The translations under genes and the position numbers were made by a program. From contig NZ_VTYQ01000007.1 in NCBI RefSeq assembly GCF_013113835.1, positions 293,645-357,644 on the forward strand: a stretch of 64,000 nt of DNA, given 5' to 3'. The notes under the pieces are model-generated. The model searched no databases. It saw only the letters and a list, made by a program, of their open reading frames with translations, and had not been told where the DNA came from. The stretch is from Vibrio sp. RE88. GTDB lineage: Bacteria; Pseudomonadota; Gammaproteobacteria; Enterobacterales; Vibrionaceae. This document shows positions 43,738 to 50,962 of the stretch, in pieces. Numbering within the stretch: the stretch's first letter is position 1; every line of letters starts with the position of its first letter.

Positions 43738-44817
43738 ATGATGCCATCTCATAAAACCATTCGCTCTACAGTTACTGGCGCCATCGCGTTGCTATTAGGT
43801 TTAGCGTCTGTCACCAGTTTCGCCGCAGAAAAAGTCTATCGACTCAAGCTAGCTGAAACTTGGGGACCAAATACTCCAATTCTAGGTGATGCCACGAAGA
43901 ACATGGCTCAGTTAGCAGAGGAGATGTCTAACGGTCGCCTTAAGATTCGCATAGACTCTGCCAATAAACACAAAGCGCCATTGGGTATTTTCGATATGGT
44001 CAAGTCAGGTCAGTACGACCTTGGGCACTCCAGTTCGTATTATTGGAAAGGTAAAGTACCTAATACACTGTATTTCTCTTCCATGCCCTTCGGGATGATC
44101 ACGACCGAGCAATACGCTTGGTTTTATCGTGGTGGTGGTATGGAGTTGATGGAAAAAGTCTACGCACCGCATAACTTACTTTCCTTCCCTGGTGGCAACT
44201 CCGATATTCAGATGGGCGGCTGGTTTAAAAAAGAAATCAATTCCGTTGAAGACCTAAAAGGTTTAAAAATTCGTATTCCTGGATTTGCCGGAGAAGTGAT
44301 GGCACGAGTCGGAGCAAAACCGACCAACATCGCACCGGGTGAACTGTATACCTCCCTTGAACGAGGCACCATTGATGCGCTTGAATGGGTAGGCCCTGCT
44401 TTCGATCTGCGGATGGGCTTTCAAAAAATCGCCCCTTATTACTACACCGCGTGGCACGAACCTGGCTCTGAAACTCAATTCTTGGTCAACAAGAAAACGT
44501 GGGACAGATTACCTAAAGATCTTCAATCGATCCTAGAAACAGCTTTCAGGGTAGCGGCATTTGATATGTACACACAGGCACTCGATGCTAATGCCAACAG
44601 CTGGGCAACCATGACTCAAGAATATCCTGATATCAAGGTTCGAGACTTCCCACCGCAAGTCCTCGAGGCAATGCAGAAAGCCACACAGGAGTTGCTTGAG
44701 GAACAAGCGAGTAGCGATCCACTGGCAAAACAGATCATCGAATCTCAGCGTCAATATTTAGCCAAAGTCCGAGCGTGGACTGAAATTTCAGCCAAGGCCT
44801 ACCTAGATTCAAACTAA
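43738..44817 (+). CDS. dctP: TRAP transporter periplasmic binding protein, DctP family (orphan)
   Basis: Extracytoplasmic solute receptor of a TRAP system. A signal peptide (about 1-29, ending SFA before AEK) is followed by a complete DctP domain: AETWGPN, the GIFDMVKSGQYDLGHSSSYYWKGKVP segment in parts, LKIRIPG with the carboxylate-binding Arg near 176, and GELYTSLERGTIDALEWVGP near 200. The pattern resembles lactate/2-oxoacid binders, but the ligand cannot be fixed. No DctQ or DctM membrane genes lie near. 359 residues; the first of two ATGs is used. AAGGAAG is upstream; terminator follows. Confidence 0.88.
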   Translation: MMPSHKTIRSTVTGAIALLLGLASVTSFAAEKVYRLKLAETWGPNTPILGDATKNMAQLAEEMSNGRLKIRIDSANKHKAPLGIFDMVKSGQYDLGHSSSYYWKGKVPNTLYFSSMPFGMITTEQYAWFYRGGGMELMEKVYAPHNLLSFPGGNSDIQMGGWFKKEINSVEDLKGLKIRIPGFAGEVMARVGAKPTNIAPGELYTSLERGTIDALEWVGPAFDLRMGFQKIAPYYYTAWHEPGSETQFLVNKKTWDRLPKDLQSILETAFRVAAFDMYTQALDANANSWATMTQEYPDIKVRDFPPQVLEAMQKATQELLEEQASSDPLAKQIIESQRQYLAKVRAWTEISAKAYLDSN

Positions 44818-44826
44818 GCAACTTCT

Positions 44827-44856
44827 AGGCAGAGGCTCCAAGTCTCTGCCTTTCGC
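44827..44856 (+). terminator. Intrinsic terminator of the TRAP binding protein gene
   Basis: AGGCAGAG at 44827-44834 and CTCTGCCT at 44844-44851 pair around a nine-base loop, followed by TTTCGCTCTTT. Confidence 0.72.
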
Positions 44857-44981
44857 TCTTTATCTACTACTCCATCGAGAGCATCTAACCTTATTCCACA
44901 AGACTAAAACCAGAAAATGTCACGCGGCAATGCTCTCTGATTTGCTACCACCTTTACCAGAGCCGGAAAACAAAGCAACGC

Positions 44982-46379
44982 TCAAAGCGTCTCTAAATGA
45001 CGTAATTCCGCAGCTTGAGCAACACTAATGGCTGGGAGCATAATGAAAAATTGAGTTTGGTTGTTCTCTGAAGCCACACTAATCTGGCCATCATAAGCAC
45101 GTACGATTGATTGCGTGATCGATAAACCCAGCCCCGCCCCAACACTACCTGTATTTTGACGTGACTTATCAACCCGATAAAAACGCTCAAACAAATACGG
45201 TAAATAGGGTCTGGGTATCGTCTCTCCTGCATTCGCGATCGTGATGCACACTTGTCCTCCTTTCTGCGTGACCTTAATAGAGATCACAGTCTCGTCATAC
45301 GCATGTCGAATTGCGTTCGAGAGCACATTTCCCACTGCCCGATCAAACATATTGCGATCCATAAACAACATAGCTTGACCCGAAGTGGTGATGGTCAAGG
45401 CAGAGTCTTCCGCCCAGATGTCAAAGTACTCGATTAAGCGCTCAATCTGCTCCTCAACAGCGAAGGTTTCATTGTGCCGATGGATGAGCTTGTTCTCCGC
45501 TTTCGCGATGTACAACAAATCATTGATGGTTTTGGTAATGCGGTTTAACTCTTCAAGCGTAGAGGCGATGGCTTCTTGATATTCCTCCGACGTACGACAC
45601 GCGCCCAATATCACTTGGTTTTGGGTCGTAATATTGGTCAGAGGCGTTTTAAGTTCATGGGCAATATCAGAAGAAAATTCACTCAAACGATGAAAGCCCA
45701 TTTGCAAACGATCCAACATCGCATTGTGCTTAGCGGCCAGTTCATGCAGCTCAACTGGCAGACTCTCAGGATCAATACGAATATCCAATTGCTCTGGTGT
45801 GATATGTTGAATGTGCTTGTTTAAGGTCACAATCGGCTTCAAGCCTCTGTTTACGATTACTCGGCTAAACAATGTAGACGCGATAAATGCAAAGCCTAAA
45901 GACCAGAATAAGATCCAGCCAAGTTTACTTAAGAACAGCCGATGATGGTTGATGCTCATGCCGATCACAACAATGGCACCTTTGTTTTTAAACGCAAAAG
46001 CTCGAATATCTAATGAACTTTCACGCCATTCGATAGCATTGTTTCGATCTAAGATCTGCGGAGAACTCAGCGTTAAAGACAAGCCATCAGGGATAGAGAG
46101 TGTCGAATTCTTATAAGTCAGGGTTTTATCTTTATATGCCCACATATAAGCAGAACTATTGTCGATAATAAGGTAAGCAGACTCAGGTGAGACCAGCATC
46201 GTCTTTTCTATCGCGTTATATTTGGTCACGATGTCGCTGTAATCTTGATTAAAGAAATGACGCTCGATGGTGTAATAGAGAATAAATGCTAATGCTAGAT
46301 ACACAGCCAATGTCGTACCGACAAACATCAGCACAAGTTTATTTTGCATGGATAAGCTGGCGGGTAATTTAAGCATCAA
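44982..46379 (-). CDS. Membrane sensor histidine kinase (CusS/HprS-like)
   Basis: Two-component sensor. Two membrane helices (about 13-35 and 152-174) bound a periplasmic domain of about 115 residues; a HAMP domain (about 175-228) leads to HisKA with the phospho-acceptor His241 in SSDIAHELKTPLTN, then HATPase with N box (RAVGNVLSNAIRHA), F box (FYRVD) and G box (GAGLGLSI). 465 residues, like the heavy-metal sensor group, though the periplasmic domain does not show obvious Met/His copper sites, so a peroxide or other signal is equally possible. Its start overlaps the response regulator by 11 bases. Confidence 0.88.
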   Translation of the reverse strand: MMLKLPASLSMQNKLVLMFVGTTLAVYLALAFILYYTIERHFFNQDYSDIVTKYNAIEKTMLVSPESAYLIIDNSSAYMWAYKDKTLTYKNSTLSIPDGLSLTLSSPQILDRNNAIEWRESSLDIRAFAFKNKGAIVVIGMSINHHRLFLSKLGWILFWSLGFAFIASTLFSRVIVNRGLKPIVTLNKHIQHITPEQLDIRIDPESLPVELHELAAKHNAMLDRLQMGFHRLSEFSSDIAHELKTPLTNITTQNQVILGACRTSEEYQEAIASTLEELNRITKTINDLLYIAKAENKLIHRHNETFAVEEQIERLIEYFDIWAEDSALTITTSGQAMLFMDRNMFDRAVGNVLSNAIRHAYDETVISIKVTQKGGQVCITIANAGETIPRPYLPYLFERFYRVDKSRQNTGSVGAGLGLSITQSIVRAYDGQISVASENNQTQFFIMLPAISVAQAAELRHLETL

Positions 46380-47058
46380 GCGCTTCCAACTTATAGCCCA
46401 TTCCTCTAACGGTATGAATCAAAGACGTCTCAAACGGTTTGTCCACCTTTTGGCGCAATCGCTTAATGGCAACGTCGATAACATTGGTGTCACTGTCAAA
46501 ATTCATATCCCACACCAATGAAGCAATAGTAGTGCGTGAGAGAATTTGTCCCTCTTTACGCATTAGAAGTTCAAGTAGAGCGTACTCTTTCGCTGTTAAC
46601 GTCATGGATTGCCCACTTCGCGTCGCGACTCGCTTGATCATATCCAGCTTTAGATCGGCAATTTGAAGTGTTTGCGGCGAGGTTAGCACTCGAGAGGAAG
46701 TATGATGACGAAATACGTTTTGTATTCGCGCTAACAGTTCAGCAAACGCGTAGGGTTTAACCACATAATCATTGGCACCGAGCTCAAAACCGCGAACTCG
46801 ATCTTCAATCTGCTCTTTGGCTGTCAGCATAATGACTGGGGTATGAATATCACTACTGCGTAAAGTATTGAGCACTTGCCAACCGTCCAGCTTGGGTAAC
46901 ATGATGTCGAGAAGAATCAGGTCATAGAGCTCACTGGTTGCGTGATACAGCCCATCAACACCATCTTGCACCCAATCAACCACGTAGCCAGACTCCACCA
47001 GCCCTTTTTGCAAGTATTCCCCTGCTTTGACTTCATCTTCTACAATCAGTAATTTCAA
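46369..47058 (-). CDS. OmpR-family response regulator (CusR/HprR-like)
   Basis: Receiver plus winged-helix DNA-binding domain, 229 residues. Phospho-acceptor Asp51 in LILLDIMLPKLDGW, acidic EDE at 7-9, and switch Lys in IMLTAKEQ near 101. The output domain (about 130-225) has TLTAKEYALLELLMRKEGQILSR in parts and RLRQKVDKPF with IHTVRGMGYKLE, as in the CusR/CopR/HprR group. Cotranscribed with the kinase gene (11-base overlap). A matching palindrome lies upstream of the next gene, so it probably controls the whole cluster. Confidence 0.92.
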   Translation of the reverse strand: MKLLIVEDEVKAGEYLQKGLVESGYVVDWVQDGVDGLYHATSELYDLILLDIMLPKLDGWQVLNTLRSSDIHTPVIMLTAKEQIEDRVRGFELGANDYVVKPYAFAELLARIQNVFRHHTSSRVLTSPQTLQIADLKLDMIKRVATRSGQSMTLTAKEYALLELLMRKEGQILSRTTIASLVWDMNFDSDTNVIDVAIKRLRQKVDKPFETSLIHTVRGMGYKLEALDA

Positions 47059-47103
47059 TGTCTACCCTCTATCTCAGTGAATTGCGCGCAGCGTCGACAA
47101 GCG

Positions 47104-47136
47104 TAAAAGAGTACGATGTCGATGACATCATACTCT
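47104..47136 (-). terminator. Stem-loop between the small secreted protein gene and the response regulator gene
   Basis: AGAGTACGATGTC at 47108-47120 pairs with GACATCATACTCT at 47124-47136 (12 of 13 pairs, three-base loop), followed on the minus strand by TTTT. It may be a terminator or an attenuator that lets part of transcription continue into the regulator-kinase pair. Confidence 0.6.
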
Positions 47137-47151
47137 TCTCATTGGAGCTTG

Positions 47152-47535
47152 TTATCGATTGCTATCGCGCTCTGCGTAGTTCACTTTGACATTCACAATG
47201 CCCAAATATTCCAATTGACCGTTTTCATTCATGCGCTCTTGTACTGTGACAAAACCGCCATCTTGAAGATGTGTACTATTGTTCGCAACATCGAAACTCA
47301 AGAGGCTGATGTTCAGCTTTTTATCGAGCTCGCGAGACGACATACCTTTTAACGCGTTTAGCTCAACCAAAGCTTGTTGATAGGCAGCATCTGAAGTTGC
47401 GGCTGGCTCTACAGAAATGGTCTTCATCTCTTCTCGGTTAATGTATCTACCGCCATTGAAAGTAGGTTGAGCAAATACTGATGTGCTAGTGATTGCTAGT
47501 GTTGTTACAAGGAGAGCGGTTTTCAGTGCTTTCAT
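47152..47535 (-). CDS. Small secreted protein, DUF3316-like
   Basis: 127 residues with a clear Sec signal peptide (KALKTALLVTTLAITSTSVFA, cleavage before QPTF). The mature part of about 105 residues has no cysteine, a central helical QQALVELNALKGMSSRELDKK in parts, and a C-terminal beta region (GGFVTVQERMNENGQLEYLGIVNVKVNY in parts). It looks like the Vibrio DUF3316 family, which I recall only by pattern; function unknown. Lies upstream of the response regulator in the same direction and behind a palindrome of CusR type, so it is the likely main target of the pair. Confidence 0.8.
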   Translation of the reverse strand: MKALKTALLVTTLAITSTSVFAQPTFNGGRYINREEMKTISVEPAATSDAAYQQALVELNALKGMSSRELDKKLNISLLSFDVANNSTHLQDGGFVTVQERMNENGQLEYLGIVNVKVNYAERDSNR

Positions 47536-47613
47536 ATTGATGACCTTTGAGTATGTTTGTTTTCAATGGCTTCATTATTCAACAACACACCTGACATCAA
47601 CCTATCTCGAAGA

Positions 47614-47629
47614 TGACATTTTTGTCATA
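47614..47629. promoter_or_regulatory. CusR/HprR-type palindromic operator
   Basis: A perfect ATGACA-TTTT-TGTCAT palindrome, 78 bases before the small secreted protein start. The E. coli CusR/HprR box has the same ATGACA and TGTCAT half-sites with a four-base centre. It fits as binding site of the CusR-like regulator encoded two genes downstream. Confidence 0.72.
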
Positions 47630-47738
47630 CACCCAGAGCGCCTAGGTCCATAACCGTGATACAAAACCAATGAACACCTATTACTCAGCTTGCGAGTGAG
47701 CATTGACGGGATATTCCACTAGCATTTATGGCAGATAT

Positions 47739-47767
47739 AAAAAAGCGAAGTCATATGACTTCGCTTT
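47739..47767 (-). terminator. Intrinsic terminator of glmS
   Basis: AAAGCGAAGTCA and TGACTTCGCTTT pair with almost no loop beyond TA, followed on the minus strand by TTTTTTATA. It lies about 58 bases after the glmS stop. Confidence 0.82.
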
Positions 47768-47824
47768 AGGCTTTCGCTAGTTGTATAGCGCGCTATCAAC
47801 AAATGTAATCACATCTTGCGTGGC

Positions 47825-49657
47825 TTACTCTACCGTTACTGCTTTAGCCAAGTTACGTGGTTGATCCACATCCGTACCTTTGATCAGCGCAACATAGTAG
47901 GACAGCAACTGCATTGGAATCGTGTAGTAGATTGGCGCAGTGATGTCGCTGACGTGAGGCATCGTGATGATCTTCATCGTCTCATCGGCTTCAAAGCCTG
48001 CGTCTGCATCCGCAAATACATACAGCAAACCACCACGTGCACGTACTTCTTCAATATTCGACTTAAGTTTTTCAAGCAGTTCATTGCTCGGTGCGACAAC
48101 AACTACCGGCATGTCCGCATCAATCAGCGCAAGAGGGCCATGCTTCAATTCACCCGCCGCATAAGCTTCTGCGTGAATGTAAGAGATCTCTTTCAGTTTC
48201 AACGAAGCTTCCATGGCAATCGGGTAAAATTCACCACGACCAAGGAACAAGGTGTGATGCTTATCAGCAAAATCTTCCGCCAGAGCTTCAATATCTTTCT
48301 CAAACGATAGTGCAGAGTTGATCTGTTTTGGCAGCGCATGCAGTGCTTCAACGATCTCTTTTTCTTTCTCTTTGCTTACACGGTTTTGCTGCTTACCGAG
48401 CGCCGTCACTAGCATTAACAGTGCTGAAAGCTGAGTTGTGAAAGCTTTCGTTGATGCAACACCAATTTCCACGCCAGCACGTGTCATGAAAGCAAAATCA
48501 GACTCACGAACTAACGACGATCCTGCAACGTTACAAATCGTCATTGCCGCCATGTAGCCTTTCTCTTTAGCCAGACGAAGGGCTGCCAAAGTATCAGCCG
48601 TTTCACCTGATTGAGACAGAGTGATCAGCAGGCTGTTTGGACGAGTCACAAATTTGCGGTATCGGAACTCAGACGCAATTTCAACATCGCAACTTACGCC
48701 TGCAATGTCTTCAAACCAGTAACGCGCAGTCATTCCGGCATTGTAAGACGTACCACACGCGACGATCTGTACATGCTCAACTTTACTCAAGATTTCTGCC
48801 GCATTAACACCAATAGCTTCGGTGACGACTGAATCCGATGTTAGGCGTCCTTCCATTGTGTTAATTAAAGCCGTTGGTTGTTCGTAGATTTCTTTTTGCA
48901 TGAAGTGACGGTACTTACCTTTATCACCCGCATCGTGCTCTGCATTTGACTCAATGATTTCACGCTCAACACGTTCACCAGAAAGATCAAACACGTTCAC
49001 TTCACGACGAGTAATTTCAGCCACATCGCCTTCTTCCAGGTACATAAAGCGACGGGTCACATTTAGCAATGCAAGCTGATCTGAAGCGAGGAAGTTTTCA
49101 CCGACACCGAAACCAATAACGATCGGGCTGCCAGAGCGAGCAACAACAATGCGTGAAGGATCTTTGCGATCAACAGCAACTGTACCGTAAGCGCCTTCAA
49201 GTTGCTTGGCTGTTTTCTGAACCGCCTCAAGTAATGAGTCAGCAGTGCGTAGCTCCCACTCAACCATATGAGCAATGACTTCAGTGTCCGTTTGGGAGTC
49301 AAATACATAGCCACGAGACTTTAGCAGCTCACGCAGCTCTTCGTGATTTTCAATGATGCCATTATGCACAACAGCAATATCACCTGACATGTGCGGGTGC
49401 GCGTTAGCCTCTGAAGGCTCACCGTGGGTTGCCCAACGCGTGTGTGCGATACCTGTCCCACCGACCACTTCCGCTGCGTCCACAGCGTCCGCCAGTTCCT
49501 GAACTTTACCCAGGCGACGAAGGCGAGTCAGATTAGAATCACCATCAACTACAGCAACACCTGCAGAGTCATAACCACGGTATTCAAGGCGGCGTAAGCC
49601 TTCCACCAGAATTTCAGCCACATCTCGTTGTGCTACTGCACCGACGATTCCACACAT
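47825..49657 (-). CDS. glmS: Glutamine-fructose-6-phosphate aminotransferase (isomerising)
   Basis: First committed step to UDP-GlcNAc. N-terminal Ntn glutaminase with nucleophile Cys2 (MCGIVGAV) and HTRWATHGEPSEANAHPH in parts; two SIS domains with VACGTSYNAG near 300 and SQSGETADTLAAL near 350; C-terminal DQPRNLAKAVTVE with the swivelling tail. I use ATG 49657 (MCG must be exposed); longer in-frame starts are wrong. 610 residues. GGAGA lies upstream. A DeoR gene precedes it by 111 bases, as GlmR precedes glmS in Pseudomonas. Confidence 0.97.
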   Translation of the reverse strand: MCGIVGAVAQRDVAEILVEGLRRLEYRGYDSAGVAVVDGDSNLTRLRRLGKVQELADAVDAAEVVGGTGIAHTRWATHGEPSEANAHPHMSGDIAVVHNGIIENHEELRELLKSRGYVFDSQTDTEVIAHMVEWELRTADSLLEAVQKTAKQLEGAYGTVAVDRKDPSRIVVARSGSPIVIGFGVGENFLASDQLALLNVTRRFMYLEEGDVAEITRREVNVFDLSGERVEREIIESNAEHDAGDKGKYRHFMQKEIYEQPTALINTMEGRLTSDSVVTEAIGVNAAEILSKVEHVQIVACGTSYNAGMTARYWFEDIAGVSCDVEIASEFRYRKFVTRPNSLLITLSQSGETADTLAALRLAKEKGYMAAMTICNVAGSSLVRESDFAFMTRAGVEIGVASTKAFTTQLSALLMLVTALGKQQNRVSKEKEKEIVEALHALPKQINSALSFEKDIEALAEDFADKHHTLFLGRGEFYPIAMEASLKLKEISYIHAEAYAAGELKHGPLALIDADMPVVVVAPSNELLEKLKSNIEEVRARGGLLYVFADADAGFEADETMKIITMPHVSDITAPIYYTIPMQLLSYYVALIKGTDVDQPRNLAKAVTVE

Positions 49658-49768
49658 ATTTGTATCTCCGTTTCGGTATCCCTTCCCCATCTGAGGTACG
49701 CAATCTAGACAGCAAGCAAAAAAAGCCAAATTGACGGGATTAAATTGATTAAATTGTTTTAAATAGCT

Positions 49769-50530
49769 TTATACGCAAATAACTTTCACATCATGAGATT
49801 CAATTTGCTGTTTGAACTCAGGATTCAAGTCTTTGTTAGTAATTAAGATATCGATGGAACTCCAAGCCAGCTCGAGATTTGGAATCTTACGACCAATTTT
49901 TTCAGATTCGACCATCACAATGACTTCACGTGACACTTCAGCCATCACTTTACTTAGGCCGACCAATTCATTAAATGTTGTCGTACCTCGCTCTAAGTCA
50001 ACGCCATCAGCACCAATAAATAGCTGGTCAAAGTCATATGAGCGTAGTACCGACTCAGCGACTTGTCCTTGAAAAGACTCAGAATGAGCATCCCAAGTCC
50101 CGCCCGTCATCAATAAAGTAGGCTCACTTTCAAGCTCATTAAGCGCGTTCGCCACATTGAGTGAGTTGGTCATCACAACCAAACCACGCATACCATCCAG
50201 TTGCTTGATCAATGAAGCGGTTGTACTACCACTGTCGATCACAATGCGATTGTGCTCGCGGATCAGCTTGGCGGCCGCTTGGGCGAGCTCATTCTTACGA
50301 ATCGAAACATTTTCGCTCAATTCATCGCTGACGACTTCTTTTGGTAATGCGATAGCACCTCCATAGCGACGCAATAATTGGCCATTTTTCTCTAAAGAGG
50401 CAAGATCCTTTCGAATTGTGACTTCAGAAGTCTCAAATTGGAGAGACAAAGACTCAACACTGACCTCACCTTTTTCATTTACCAAATTAGAAATTGCGTG
50501 TCTTCTTAGTTGCGTGTTTCGTTTCGACAT
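49769..50530 (-). CDS. DeoR-family transcriptional regulator beside glmS
   Basis: 253 residues. N-terminal HTH_DeoR (about 6-60; ISNLVNEKGEVSVESLSLQFETSEVTIRKDL in parts, then LEKNGQLLRRYGGAI) and a C-terminal DeoRC sugar-phosphate domain (about 75-235; IVIDSGSTTASLIKQL and LFIGADGVDLERGTTTF). The ligand is likely a phosphosugar. Its place directly before glmS suggests control of amino-sugar synthesis, like Pseudomonas GlmR, but this is inference. An 8-bp inverted repeat flanks its likely -10. Confidence 0.9.
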   Translation of the reverse strand: MSKRNTQLRRHAISNLVNEKGEVSVESLSLQFETSEVTIRKDLASLEKNGQLLRRYGGAIALPKEVVSDELSENVSIRKNELAQAAAKLIREHNRIVIDSGSTTASLIKQLDGMRGLVVMTNSLNVANALNELESEPTLLMTGGTWDAHSESFQGQVAESVLRSYDFDQLFIGADGVDLERGTTTFNELVGLSKVMAEVSREVIVMVESEKIGRKIPNLELAWSSIDILITNKDLNPEFKQQIESHDVKVICV

Positions 50531-50546
50531 CTTAATTTCATTTAAT

Positions 50547-50586
50547 AAGTTTCGTTGTGAAAGAAATTATAGTCAAACCGAAACTT
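50547..50586. promoter_or_regulatory. Inverted repeat in the promoter of the DeoR-family gene
   Basis: AAGTTTCG at 50547-50554 and CGAAACTT at 50579-50586 are perfect arms 32 bases apart centre to centre, about three helical turns. Between them the minus strand has TATAAT at 50571-50566, a likely -10. Well placed for an autoregulatory operator. Confidence 0.5.
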
Positions 50587-50790
50587 TAAAGTCCATTTAT
50601 TTTGAACCAAAAAATAAAAAATAGCGGCAAAACCTTGTCCTAAGACAATTCTTAAACAGTGATATTGGCGTGAATCAGTGGTAGAATTCGCCACCGAAAA
50701 GAAAAAAAATTACAGAATTGACCGTTATTTTTTTGCAACTAACCGCATATATCCTAGGTTAGTCACAGAAATGCTGAGTATTATCCAGAC

Positions 50791-50815
50791 AGTTTGGTCA
50801 TAAAATGACTAAACT
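50791..50815. promoter_or_regulatory. 25-bp palindrome upstream of pykF
   Basis: AGTTTGGTCAT at 50791-50801 mirrors ATGACTAAACT at 50805-50815 with one mismatch and AAA in the centre. It is too AT-rich for a terminator and lies about 150 bases before pykF, so it reads as a dimeric regulator site near the promoter or as an RNA hairpin. Confidence 0.45.
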
Positions 50816-50823
50816 TGTTGAAA

Positions 50824-50962
50824 GACTTTCAGTTCTGAAGTCGACGACAACATTGATGTTCTCTTGTATATAGAAGGCTCGAAATGCCAGGCGGGAACCC
50901 TCGACTTCAGCGAGATAAATGACTTTCAGATTGTAACTATTATTGACCGGAGAATATCTTCC
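50824..50962 (+). ncRNA. Structured 5' leader of pykF, candidate cis-regulatory RNA
   Basis: CTGAAGTCGA at 50835-50844 and TCGACTTCAG at 50901-50910 form a perfect 10-bp long-range stem around 56 bases. The 5' arm core CTGAAGTC can pair instead with GACTTTCAG just upstream (50824-50832) or with the same GACTTTCAG downstream (50921-50929). CTCG/CGAG at 50900-50914 makes another competing hairpin. The pykF binding site GGAGA is at 50949. Candidate only; no folding was run. Confidence 0.5.
50884..50922 (+). CDS. 12-codon upstream ORF in the pykF leader
   Basis: ATG at 50884 is preceded by GAAGG at 50873-50877 and reads MPGGNPRLQRDK to a TGA at 50920-50922. The codons cover the 3' arm of the long-range leader stem, so translation would open that stem. 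No amino-acid run of the classical attenuator type. Real translation is unproven. Confidence 0.3.
   Translation: MPGGNPRLQRDK

Noticed and set aside
50665..50687. TTGGCG and TAGAAT before pykF as a promoter
   Set aside because: The spacer is only 11 bases, too short for a sigma-70 promoter; TAGAAT alone could be a -10 with a poor -35.
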